A stretch of 38,360 bases of DNA from Candidatus Segatella mututuai (GTDB lineage: Bacteria > Bacteroidota > Bacteroidia > Bacteroidales > Bacteroidaceae), in contig DJOI01000078.1 in assembly GCA_002439605.1 (NCBI GenBank), positions 1 to 38,360 of the forward strand, in the 5' to 3' direction. Position numbers and translations under genes: made by a program. Position 1 is the stretch's first letter, and every line of letters begins with the position of its first letter. Of this stretch, positions 25,181-32,769 are shown in pieces. Below the pieces are notes generated by a model. That model saw only the letters and a program-made list of their open reading frames with translations. It made no database searches and was not told where the DNA came from.

Positions 25181-28100
25181 TTACTTGATGACAATCTTGT
25201 TAGTTTCCTTACTGCCATTTTTCATCGTCCTTACGATGATATTGATGCCCTTCTGCAACTTACTTACTTGTATACCATTGATGGTGTACACCTTGGTGCT
25301 TAAGATGCCTGTTGTAGTTTCCATATTCTCTATGCCTGTACTGGTGGAGGCAACTGTAGCTTCACCAAGACCACCCATCTCGTTGGCAGCACGAACGCTC
25401 CATGTAGCTGTTGTATCATCTACTGTGTAAGTTGGTTCAATGGTGAAATTCACCACCTTGCCATCCTTGCATACAGCCCATAGAAGTGCGTACTGGCTAT
25501 TGTCCCAGGAGAGCTCTTTGCCAGTCAATTTCACATTGGTTGGTGCAGAAGCCTGTTCTGTGGCGGCTGTAGGATCCCAGTCGTCATCACCGCCCATCAC
25601 TGTCTCGATGGTGTATTGGGCAGCCTCGTCGGCAGTGAGAACAGGACTTTCGGCAGTCTCATTGCGACGGTTGGTGTAGTTGCTGCCCTCTTTAGCGTCG
25701 TAAGCATCATATACTTGCTTTCTTCCACTCAAATCAACAGTTGTTCCTGTGGCTGTTGTTGAGTTGTACTCAGCGAAGCGCTTAGGATAACCACCGCTCA
25801 TTTCATCCCAACCTGCAGCAGTAGGAATCACTTTCATTTTTGTGTCGATGAATAGGGCGATAGAGGTACCTTTCCCCCAAGGGCGTCCGAGCTTGTATTT
25901 GCCGTTAATTCCAGATTTGGAACCATCCTTGATGGTACAATCCTTGAAGATGTACCCATACTTGGTTGGAATGGATGGAACAGCGAGGTAACCTGTGCCG
26001 CACATTAGGAGCTCTACATTATTATAATATGCGTCGCCCTTTCCGCATAGGTAGTCGGTGTTGCCACGTAAGGTGCCACCCTCGAAGTAGAAACGGCTGT
26101 GCTCGTTATTGGAAACGTAGGTGTCCTGATAAGCCCAGAGGCTGACGTTCTTGCAGATGGTCTTGTTGCTCTTGTCGTTGAGTACGATGTCGCGACCTTT
26201 TCCATCTCCCATGCTACTGTACATCTTGATGTCCTGGATGTAAGTGTTGGTGGCGGTGCTGTTTAGGTCGAGAACATCACCCATGCCGATTCCTTCCAAG
26301 ACATTAGCCATATTGTAACCATTGTTGATTTCAACAGAAGGAACAGTATTGGTCAGGGCGGTGTTGTCGATGCCTTCGCCGATGATGGATACGTTAGGAG
26401 TATTTAGATATGTGGTAGGATCTGGGTAAGTCTTGCCATCTATACCAGTCTTGGTGGCTGTGGTACTGGCAGGAATCTTGTAGTCGCCCTGTTTTACGAA
26501 GATGCGGAAACGCTTGTTAGTTTCTGTGCGCTTGTTGGCTGTCTCGATGGCTTGGATAAACTCTTCTGCAGATGAAACGATGACATCGTAGAGCACTTTG
26601 GTCACCGTTGGTTTCTCTTTGGTAGAGAAGTGGATAGTAATGTCGCTGGCGATAGCGTTGTCTGTCAGGTCTGCCACAGAACCTGCAGAGAGAGTGAAGG
26701 TGTATGCTGTGGCATAGCTCAAGCCTTTGTATGTGAAAGCGATGGTCTTGCCAGATACTGTGCCTTCGATGGATTGACCGTTGAGGGTTGCTTTGGCTTT
26801 GTCTGTGAGTTTTACCTTTTCGTCGAATGTCAATACGATTTTGCCGTTGGCAGAGGCGTTGCTTGCGCTTTCTGCTGGTACGTTAGTGACAAGGATAGGA
26901 GCTGCGCCATCGTCGATGAGCTTGGCGTTTCCTGTGATGTAGATGCCTGCGAGGGCAATGCCATCGTTATTTCCTGATGCACCCTTGATCTCTGATGTCT
27001 TGTCGGCTATCCAACGTACATAGACTTCTGCCTTGTGACAGGCTTCTGCTGGAAGAGAGAACTCGGTCGTTGTCCATGCCTTGGCAGCTGGAAGCTCAAT
27101 GGCTCCCACCTTGGTCCAATCTTCTCCATTGAGCGAGACTTCTACATTATATATAGAATAAGCATTGTAGTTGTAGAGCATGCTGCTCTTTACCTTGATG
27201 TCGGTGAAGGCTGTGGCATTGAACTTGGTCTGCCAATAGGTCTCGCCAAGAGCTTTGGTTGACTTCTTGGTCCAGTTGACTGCGGCGTTCTTGCCTTCGT
27301 AGCCACCAGTCTTGTTGCTCTTGTCGAGCCAACCGTATGTGTTGCCGTCGGTATCACGAAGTACGAGTTGTACGGCATCGTTGTCCTCAGCGGCAAAGTC
27401 TGCCGTGCGCCCTTCCTTTCCTTCCTGATAGAAGTCCCATGCCACAATGTAATCCTTGGCAGAGAAAGTGGCAGTCATGTCTTTGTCGCCATCCATGATA
27501 ACTTGGGTCTCGGCGTTTGTCTCGCCATTGCTCCAGTTGTTGAAGCTGATGATGTCATTGCTGTTCGCCGTGAGGGTTACCTCAGTGCCTTCCTCGTACA
27601 TATTCTTTCCATCTATGATTTCTGGGGCAGGGGAGAGGTTTACCATGTGGTCCTTGGCACCGCCTTCTACCTTGTAGTTGAGTGCGTATGTGTTTACCTT
27701 CTTGTAGTTGGCTGTCAAAGAAGTGTTGGCCGTCAGGCTGAATGTATATACCTTATCTATAGAAACTTCCTTGCCTTTGCCATCAGTCCAGTTGACAAAC
27801 TTGTAGCCAAATTTGTCGTTAGCAGTCACCTTGATTTCTGTCTCTGCGTCGAATGATTCACCTGTGGGATAAACTGTAGCAGGGGTCATGTCGGCAGGAT
27901 TGGTGGTGATGTTGAGGGTGTATTGCTCCACTGCCTCTGTTGTGCCATTGAGCAAACCGTTGATATGTACATCTGCGAAGCCACCTTGTTTTCCACTATT
28001 CACGCCCACTGTACAGCTTAAAGTGAAGCCATCAGATGAGGTAAGTCTTGTTTGTTGTTCCTCTGTAAGCTTTATGTCGAAATGGTTTGTGAAGTTGTCA

Positions 28101-28600
28101 TTTTTGCCATATTTGTCTGTTTCAGCAGTCTTGTTGTCTCTTTGTGCGGTAAAAGTGCCAAGGACTACGGCGGTGCCGTCTGGCAATTTGGCTGTTACAA
28201 CAATTCCGTTTTCGGCATCCGTACCAAAGCGGTTGATGTAAGCACTGACTGATGTTGGTGTGAATGTGAGTCCTTTGGTTGGTTTTACGGTCCATTCTAC
28301 AGCCTTGGTAGTCCCAGTAGGATTGAATGCAATCATCTTCATTTTATTGCCACTGGCATTGAGAGTTGTGGTGGATGATTTTGCCGTAACCTTTAAGTCT
28401 CCAGTGTTGACATTTACCATGCTGAATCCATCGTTCGGAGTCTGTACACAATTGGTGGCATAGTCTTCGATATTATTGAATGCCCATACTGCACTCGCAG
28501 TTTTGTTGTTGTATATCTTGCCTCCTGTGTCGGCAAAGGAGGTCAAGTAGCCAAATAGAACTGCAAATAATAGTCCGATTCTTGTTAGATTTTTTTTCAT
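25181..28600 (-). CDS. Multidomain secreted CE8 pectin methylesterase
   Basis: This 1139-residue protein has a signal peptide ending near SFA(23). An N-terminal beta-domain (about 35-220, AVWAFNNIEDYATN...) comes first, then two InlB/Bacteroides-type repeats (about 225-385: GYKFVNWTDGKG, FNNWSNGETN...MTATFSA). A carbohydrate-binding-like module (about 388-555, IVAWDFYQEGKEGR) and an SbsA-type Ig domain (about 562-665) follow. The CE8 beta-helix (about 670-1020) carries its catalytic motifs WAYQDTYVS near 823, GNTDYLCG near 847 and LGRPWG near 903. It removes methyl groups from homogalacturonan so that GH28 can act. The tail (VYTINGIQVSKLQKGINI...NKIVIK) resembles a type IX sorting signal. It is a single-gene unit with a promoter at 28724-28731 and an operator-like site at 28776-28789. 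Confidence 0.92.
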   Translation of the reverse strand: MKKNLTRIGLLFAVLFGYLTSFADTGGKIYNNKTASAVWAFNNIEDYATNCVQTPNDGFSMVNVNTGDLKVTAKSSTTTLNASGNKMKMIAFNPTGTTKAVEWTVKPTKGLTFTPTSVSAYINRFGTDAENGIVVTAKLPDGTAVVLGTFTAQRDNKTAETDKYGKNDNFTNHFDIKLTEEQQTRLTSSDGFTLSCTVGVNSGKQGGFADVHINGLLNGTTEAVEQYTLNITTNPADMTPATVYPTGESFDAETEIKVTANDKFGYKFVNWTDGKGKEVSIDKVYTFSLTANTSLTANYKKVNTYALNYKVEGGAKDHMVNLSPAPEIIDGKNMYEEGTEVTLTANSNDIISFNNWSNGETNAETQVIMDGDKDMTATFSAKDYIVAWDFYQEGKEGRTADFAAEDNDAVQLVLRDTDGNTYGWLDKSNKTGGYEGKNAAVNWTKKSTKALGETYWQTKFNATAFTDIKVKSSMLYNYNAYSIYNVEVSLNGEDWTKVGAIELPAAKAWTTTEFSLPAEACHKAEVYVRWIADKTSEIKGASGNNDGIALAGIYITGNAKLIDDGAAPILVTNVPAESASNASANGKIVLTFDEKVKLTDKAKATLNGQSIEGTVSGKTIAFTYKGLSYATAYTFTLSAGSVADLTDNAIASDITIHFSTKEKPTVTKVLYDVIVSSAEEFIQAIETANKRTETNKRFRIFVKQGDYKIPASTTATKTGIDGKTYPDPTTYLNTPNVSIIGEGIDNTALTNTVPSVEINNGYNMANVLEGIGMGDVLDLNSTATNTYIQDIKMYSSMGDGKGRDIVLNDKSNKTICKNVSLWAYQDTYVSNNEHSRFYFEGGTLRGNTDYLCGKGDAYYNNVELLMCGTGYLAVPSIPTKYGYIFKDCTIKDGSKSGINGKYKLGRPWGKGTSIALFIDTKMKVIPTAAGWDEMSGGYPKRFAEYNSTTATGTTVDLSGRKQVYDAYDAKEGSNYTNRRNETAESPVLTADEAAQYTIETVMGGDDDWDPTAATEQASAPTNVKLTGKELSWDNSQYALLWAVCKDGKVVNFTIEPTYTVDDTTATWSVRAANEMGGLGEATVASTSTGIENMETTTGILSTKVYTINGIQVSKLQKGINIIVRTMKNGSKETNKIVIK

Positions 28601-28723
28601 TTGATAGTTACTTTTAGGTTTATTCTAATTATTGTTTGTTTGCTTTTAGTTTGTTGTTTAAGTTTATGCTGTTTATTTTTATTGACTGCCAACTTGTCTT
28701 TGGGGGTCAAGTTGATTCTTCGG

Positions 28724-28731
28724 CAAAAATA
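28724..28731 (-). promoter_or_regulatory. -7 box of the CE8 gene
   Basis: On the minus strand this reads TATTTTTG. The leader would be about 118 nt and begins with a small stem (CAACTTG 28690-28696 with CAAGTTG 28708-28714). Confidence 0.6.
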
Positions 28732-28775
28732 CATAATAATTTGCAAGATACGGCAAGTGTGGATTGATAACTGCA

Positions 28776-28789
28776 CGCAATCGTTTGCG
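28776..28789 (-). promoter_or_regulatory. Operator-like near-palindrome, site 3 (CE8)
   Basis: CGCAATCGTTTGCG fits CGNAAWCGWTTRCG. I predicted its position from the other three sites and then found it exactly 44 nt upstream of the CE8 -7 box. Confidence 0.6.
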
Positions 28790-28845
28790 CTGGACATAGA
28801 TAAATGTAGAGAGTGTTGTTGTAGTAGGGAGTCCACAAAAAGTTA

Positions 28846-28859
28846 CGTAAACGTTTACG
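28846..28859 (+). promoter_or_regulatory. Operator-like perfect palindrome, site 4 (small secreted protein)
   Basis: CGTAAACGTTTACG, identical to the susC site over 17 nt, lies 44 nt upstream of the plus-strand -7 box at 28904-28911. Confidence 0.7.
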
Positions 28860-28879
28860 ACGGATTAATCCTTTAATGT

Positions 28880-28911
28880 CTTGCGTTTTTTGCGATTATA
28901 TCGTATATTTG
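28880..28911 (+). promoter_or_regulatory. Promoter of the small secreted pectin-locus protein
   Basis: TATATTTG (28904-28911) is preceded after 20 nt by CTTG (28880-28883), a partial -33 box. Transcription would start near 28917. Confidence 0.6.
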
Positions 28912-28971
28912 CAGCGTAGTCCCACGGGGGCTAATATTCTAAAACAAAACAATAACTAAAAACAAATGATT

Positions 28972-29620
28972 ATGAAGAAATTTTTTACTCTTATTGCAGC
29001 TGTCGCCATGGCAGCAAGTGTTAATGCTCAGACTCAGGAATGGAACTTTAGTAACTGGGAGACTGGTGAAATTAACTCTGTTGTAGAAAAAGATGGCTTG
29101 ACAGTTTATGCTACAAGTGAGAAGGCTATCTCAATTGACGGAAACAAAAAAAACTGTTGATGCAGTGAAATACACACAACGCCTTAAATTTGGTGGAACA
29201 GGAAGTGTCAGCGACTTAGATAATATGGTTCGTGTTGTAGCATTTGATGTAACCGGGGCTTGTGATATTTACGTTGTTGCAGCCCATGGCAGTTCAAGCG
29301 GTGATCCGAGACCTTTGAAAATAGACGCAGTAGTTGACGGAACGGTAACTCCTGTAGGTGAAGTTTCTATTGATGCAGGTGAATGTAAAAGTGCCACAGT
29401 AAAGTATACGGGCGCTGCAGCGAGAATCTTAATCTATTCGGGTAAGAGTGGTATTAATCTTTACGATATAAAGGTTACCTCCGGCACTTCCGGCATTTCT
29501 AACATTCATGCTTCTCAAGCAGCCAATGAGGGCGCAACATTCAACCTCTTGGGGCAGAAAGTGGCAAGCAATGCCAAGGGGCTTGTTATCAAGAACGGCA
29601 AGAAGTTCATCAACAAGTAA
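28972..29620 (+). pseudogene. Small secreted CBM-like protein with sorting tail, frameshifted at A8
   Basis: The protein begins MKKFFTLIAAVAMAASVNAQ, a clean signal peptide, then EWNFSNWETGEINSVVEKDG. At an A8 run (29146-29153) the frame closes at TGA 29158-29160. Removing one A gives ...GNKKTVDAVKYTQRLKFGGTGS... and continues to 29620, about 215 residues in all. It resembles the beta-domains attached to Prevotella pectate lyases and other pectin enzymes, and it ends in FNLLGQKV...GLVIKNGKKFINK, a type IX-like tail. There is no catalytic domain, so binding of pectin is only inferred. It has the same operator and promoter arrangement as susC. It may be a real frameshift, slippage-controlled, or an assembly error. 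ATG 28966 is an alternative start. Confidence 0.7.
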
Positions 29621-29624
29621 TCTC

Positions 29625-29659
29625 GTTTCCTCTTGCAGGAGTTCATTCCTGCAAGAAAC
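29625..29659 (+). terminator. Hairpin after the small secreted protein
   Basis: GTTTC-CTCTTGCAGGA (29625-29640) pairs with TCCTGCAAG-AAAC (29647-29659), followed by A-rich sequence. It is probably a first, weaker terminator or a 3' stabilising stem. Confidence 0.5.
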
Positions 29660-29668
29660 AAAAAACAT

Positions 29669-29699
29669 AAGGTCTTCTGTTTCCGCGGAAGACCTTTTT
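29669..29699 (+). terminator. Rho-independent terminator
   Basis: AAGGTCTTC (29669-29677) pairs with GAAGACCTT (29688-29696), followed by T's. Confidence 0.8.
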
Positions 29700-29753
29700 C
29701 CATTCTCGTTGTTTTTCCCTCAGCTTTTTGCGGCACACATAAATATATATATT

Positions 29754-29797
29754 AAAAAAGCCTCCCGCATTCGCATGCGAAAGGCTCCGAGTTTTTT
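29754..29797. terminator. Third hairpin, bidirectional terminator-like
   Basis: An A-run, AGCCT with an inner CGCAT/ATGCG stem, AGGCT, then TTTTTT. It closes the pectin locus before the restriction-enzyme remnant. Confidence 0.5.
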
Positions 29798-29825
29798 ATA
29801 ACTGTGAAACTTTTTTGCAAAGAAT

Positions 29826-29856
29826 GTTGATGTTTCGCAAATATTTTGTATCTTTG
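29826..29856 (+). promoter_or_regulatory. Promoter of the restriction-endonuclease remnant
   Basis: GTTG (29826-29829), 19 nt, then TATCTTTG (29849-29856). Transcription would start near 29862, about 58 nt before the ATG at 29920. Confidence 0.65.
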
Positions 29857-29919
29857 AACTCAATTTCTTTATCATTGTGCAGGAGCTAATAATAAAATAG
29901 GTATATAAATAAAAGGGTT

Positions 29920-30636
29920 ATGAACGAAGAACAAAAACAAGCAATTATAGAGAGTGGAAAGCAATATTTCCGCTCTATTATCATACCTAATCATCTGAAG
30001 AATTTGAATAAACTGCATTTGAGTAGTTTTGATATAAATCCATTTCTGATTCATTATCTTGCTGCGTTCTTATGTGGAGATACTCAACCAACAAGTTTGG
30101 CCAAAGCTCTTGTCTATCCGCGTATACTCGGTACAAGCCTTAATACCAGTTTCGGTCAAAATGTCCAGGTCTTTATTTCCCAACTTCAAGAAGTCGTCGG
30201 GGGGCGCATCAGGCATAGATGGTATAGATATAGAATTTGTTGACGCCATGGACGGACGGCGCAAATACTGTCAGTGCAAGGCTGGACCAAAAACTATCAA
30301 TAAGGACGATATTACTACCATTTTGAGCCATTTAAATATCTTATGAACAAATCGAGACTGGATAGAATGGGATTGCAGTTTGATGATCTTGTTGTTGGAG
30401 TCTTGTATGGAGAGAAGGGAAGCCTGTCGGCTTTTTACAAGGCAATAGACACTCATTATCCTGTGTTGTGTGGCTCTGATTTTTGGATGCATCTCACAGG
30501 TGATGAAACTTTTTATCATCGCCTGGCCAAGGCTTTTGGAGAAGTTGTTGATGAAGATGGTATTGACGGAAGCGCACTTATCCTTGCCAAAGTAGAAGAA
30601 ATTGCAGAAGAAATCATACAGAAAGGTGGTTTGTGA
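29920..30636 (+). pseudogene. PmeII-family type II restriction endonuclease with two frameshifts
   Basis: Three frames must be joined. Frame 1 (29920 to about 30200) reads MNEEQKQAIIESGKQYFRSI...FLCGDTQPTSLAKALVYPRI. Frame 2 (about 30200-30320) reads SGGASGIDGIDIEFVDAMDG then KYCQCKAGPKTINKDDITT. Frame 1 again (about 30322-30636) reads FEPFKYLMNKSRLDRMGLQF, then VGVLYGEKGSLS and LCGSDFWMHLTGDETFYHRL. The pattern SGIDGIDIEF...QCKAGP fits the PD-(D/E)xK core of PmeII-like enzymes (E...C-K-AGP). The first shift sits in a G6 run (30199-30204, one G too many); the second fits a T4 run (30321-30324, one T too few). No cognate methyltransferase is nearby, which fits an inactive orphan. The family name is recalled from motif shape, not searched. 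Confidence 0.6.
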
Positions 30637-30638
30637 TT

Positions 30639-30764
30639 ATGACATTTATTTCAGAGAATAATTTAGCAGCGCTTATAGGAACATCTAATTGTAAAACGGC
30701 TCTTCAAAGACTACAAGCCTGTCGAATTGAATATTTGGCGAACTTTCACAGATACTACCATTAA
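30639..30764 (+). CDS. Short ORF after the restriction-enzyme remnant
   Basis: This 41-residue ORF, starting 2 nt after the remnant's stop, reads MTFISENNLAALIGTSNCKT then ALQRLQACRIEYLANFHRYY. The pattern 'LAALIG....ALQRLQACRIEY' is faintly like the DUF4224/excisionase-type helix-turn-helix. It may be the N-terminal fragment of a longer partner gene or noise. I would not assign a function. Confidence 0.25.
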   Translation: MTFISENNLAALIGTSNCKTALQRLQACRIEYLANFHRYYH

Positions 30765-31347
30765 AAAACTGATTGGGCTTTCGTAAGTTCTGAAGTTAAA
30801 GTTTGCTGCTATTAACGGTGATTTTTTTTCCAGTTGGGCGATTATTTTTTCTCAACTGGACAAAATTTTTTAAGAAGCGACACACATGCAAGCACCATCT
30901 TATGGTGCAAAGGTGGATGACAAGGAGAGGTTGTTATTTGTAAGTATTTATTTCCATTTTTTGCCTACTTCTATTTGGGCAATCTAATAGCAAAGAAGTG
31001 GATTTCAGCATGCGCTGTTCCCTTGTTTTATGACTTTTCTCGAGATGTCATTCTATAGTCGTACGACATTGCAGCCTGTAGTTGTACAACTATAGAGTTT
31101 AATGTCGTACGTCCATACAGGCTATGGTTGTACGACTATAGGGGGTAATGTCGTACGACCATAGTGCTTTCAAATATTCCCCTTGAAGCGTTAAATTTGT
31201 AACTGCGTGATTTTCAGTATATTCGTGTTTGTTCCAAAATTTCAATATTCATAAGCTAATGTGAATTGGCTGGAAATACGAAAATCTCAGCGAAGAAAAT
31301 GTAAAGATAATTTTGCGGAACTCGCAGACCTCTATGCACAATAAAAA
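30765..31347. other. Gene-free stretch with hairpins and a palindrome array
   Basis: No credible gene here. It contains an inverted repeat CCAGTTG/CAACTGG (30830-30836 with 30853-30859), a 7-bp hairpin GCACCAT/ATGGTGC (30892-30908) and the five-unit array at 31054-31168 described separately. Composition is AT-rich and unlike the flanking pectin genes. Confidence 0.6.
31054..31168. repeat. Tandem array: five 23-bp palindromic units
   Basis: The units start at 31054, 31077, 31100, 31123 and 31146, exactly 23 bp apart with no spacers. Each has the core GTYGTACRAC (10-bp cores at 31058, 31081, 31104, 31127 and 31150, one with a GTC end). The consensus is TAWNGTYGTACGACYATAG plus four variable bases. 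Each unit is itself near-palindromic over about 18 bp; unit 2 holds a perfect TAGTTGTACAACTA. No ORF crosses it. Confidence 0.85.
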
Positions 31348-31376
31348 AAGGTTCCCTGCCAATTGCAAGGAACCTT
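31348..31376 (-). terminator. Terminator of the 396-residue secreted protein gene
   Basis: AAGGTTCC (31348-31355) pairs with GGAACCTT (31369-31376). On the minus strand it is followed by a seven-base T-run. Confidence 0.8.
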
Positions 31377-31413
31377 AGGTCTTTATCTCTCCTCGTGAGG
31401 GGATGAGGATGAT

Positions 31414-32604
31414 TTACTTCTGTACGAACTTCTTACCAGCCTTGATGACTACGCCCTTGTAGGTCTTGTCTACCTTCTGACCTGCGAGGTTGAATGTTGG
31501 AGCATTTACATCGGCAACATCCGTTGTGATGCTGTTGATGCCTGTGGTAGTTGTCGGAACAACTGTTGGAGCAAGTTCTATTTGGGAGTTGTATGGGATT
31601 AAGATACCTGTATAATCCATGGCAGACTCCGTGTTAGGAGTGTAATCCAATCTGAACTTGTTGTAAATCTGCAACGTCTTGTCTTCATCATTGTAGTAGT
31701 TCGTGTAATTACCAGAAACTATTTCAACAAGTGTAATATTCTTTACCGTGACCAACTTACAAGCGTTCTCAGCCTTTGCTGCTTCTTCTACGGTCATTTC
31801 GATAGGTTCGATTGAGCCGTCTGTAGCGGTAAGGGTGTTCGCTTCAATGTTTGTAAGCTCGGGGAGCTTGTTGAATTCATCATACGTACCTTCAATGGTA
31901 CCATTAAGAATTTGGCCTGCTGTATAAGTCAAATTACTCTTGTAAATGTCGATGCCTCCAGTTGCATCAACAATATACATGTCGTTTGTTCCGTTTACAT
32001 ACTGGACTTTGGCATCTTTCAATGTCAAAATAGCCTTGTTGCCAGCACCAATAGCCTTAAAGGCCGCTATGTTTTCCACCTTAGGAGTCTCAACAGTTCC
32101 TGCTGTTCCCTTTTTCCAAATCAAAATCTTTTGTATTTGGTCATTGTTGGCATTTGTTACTTTGATGGTATAGACTGTATTTGCGGCCTGGTGGTCTGCT
32201 GCGATTTCGTATTGTTTGGTTCCTTTAGCCCCTGTTGTTTCAGTACTAACAGCTTTATCGCCAACATAAATGTTTCTTGTGGTTTTTTTGGAACCTCCAT
32301 CAGGGCTTACAATGTCTATTCTTTCCACGTCAAAGTTGAACTTTGGGAGAGTAATTGTTGCATTTTCTTTACCGTAGAATAATGCAGAATTCTGTTTTAA
32401 CCAATAATATGCAGTTGGAGCAGCTACGGTGATGGTGTAAGAACCATTTGTAAAATCTTTAGCGTCTGTTGCTTTGTTTTCATTGCCATCAGGTAACTTC
32501 CAAACAGTGTTGTCTGTGAAGTCCAATGTGACCTCTTGTGCGTTCACTCCTCCACATACGAGAGCCAGTAACACGACTAATGAATAGCGTAAAATTTTGT
32601 TCAT
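31414..32604 (-). CDS. Secreted protein with OB-fold-like segment and sorting tail, unknown function
   Basis: The protein is 396 residues. The signal peptide (MNKILRYSLVVLLALVCGGVNAQ) is clear. Residues about 23-165 form a beta-rich domain (VTLDFTDNTVWKL...). Residues about 175-290 (AFKAIGAGNKAILTLKDAKV then YVNGTNDMYIVDATGGIDIY, GQILNGTIEGTYDEFNKLPEL) resemble the OB-fold repeats found in secreted Prevotella proteins. The end (APTFNLAGQKVDKTYKGVVI then KAGKKFVQK) is the same type IX-like tail as in four other proteins here. There is no recognised enzyme motif. It is a single-gene unit with a -7 box at 32653-32660 and a terminator, and it lacks the pectin-locus operator. Confidence 0.75.
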   Translation of the reverse strand: MNKILRYSLVVLLALVCGGVNAQEVTLDFTDNTVWKLPDGNENKATDAKDFTNGSYTITVAAPTAYYWLKQNSALFYGKENATITLPKFNFDVERIDIVSPDGGSKKTTRNIYVGDKAVSTETTGAKGTKQYEIAADHQAANTVYTIKVTNANNDQIQKILIWKKGTAGTVETPKVENIAAFKAIGAGNKAILTLKDAKVQYVNGTNDMYIVDATGGIDIYKSNLTYTAGQILNGTIEGTYDEFNKLPELTNIEANTLTATDGSIEPIEMTVEEAAKAENACKLVTVKNITLVEIVSGNYTNYYNDEDKTLQIYNKFRLDYTPNTESAMDYTGILIPYNSQIELAPTVVPTTTTGINSITTDVADVNAPTFNLAGQKVDKTYKGVVIKAGKKFVQK

Positions 32605-32652
32605 AAACGTAAGATTTAAAAATTAATAAATTGTAATTATCAAACTCTGTTG

Positions 32653-32660
32653 CAAAGATA
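32653..32660 (-). promoter_or_regulatory. -7 box of the 396-residue secreted protein gene
   Basis: TATCTTTG on the minus strand, about 50 nt before the ATG. The position where a pectin-type operator would fall (32705-32718) is plain A/T sequence. Confidence 0.6.
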
Positions 32661-32716
32661 GTAAAATTTTGTATTGGTTGTTTCTAAAATTGCATTAAAT
32701 TTCGATTAAAATAAAA

Positions 32717-32758
32717 AATAGGCGAAAAATAACGTGTCATTGTCCTTTTTCGCCTATT
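32717..32758 (-). terminator. Strong hairpin downstream of an orphan promoter copy
   Basis: A 13-bp perfect stem (AATAGGCGAAAAA with TTTTTCGCCTATT) is followed on the minus strand by a T-rich tract. It lies about 30-70 nt downstream of the minus-strand -7 box (32791-32798) in direct-repeat copy A. Confidence 0.65.
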
Positions 32759-32769
32759 GCTGTCCTATT

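Noticed and set aside
31054..31168. Possible CRISPR array
   Set aside because: Units abut at 23 bp with no unique spacers and no cas genes nearby; it is a simple tandem palindrome array.
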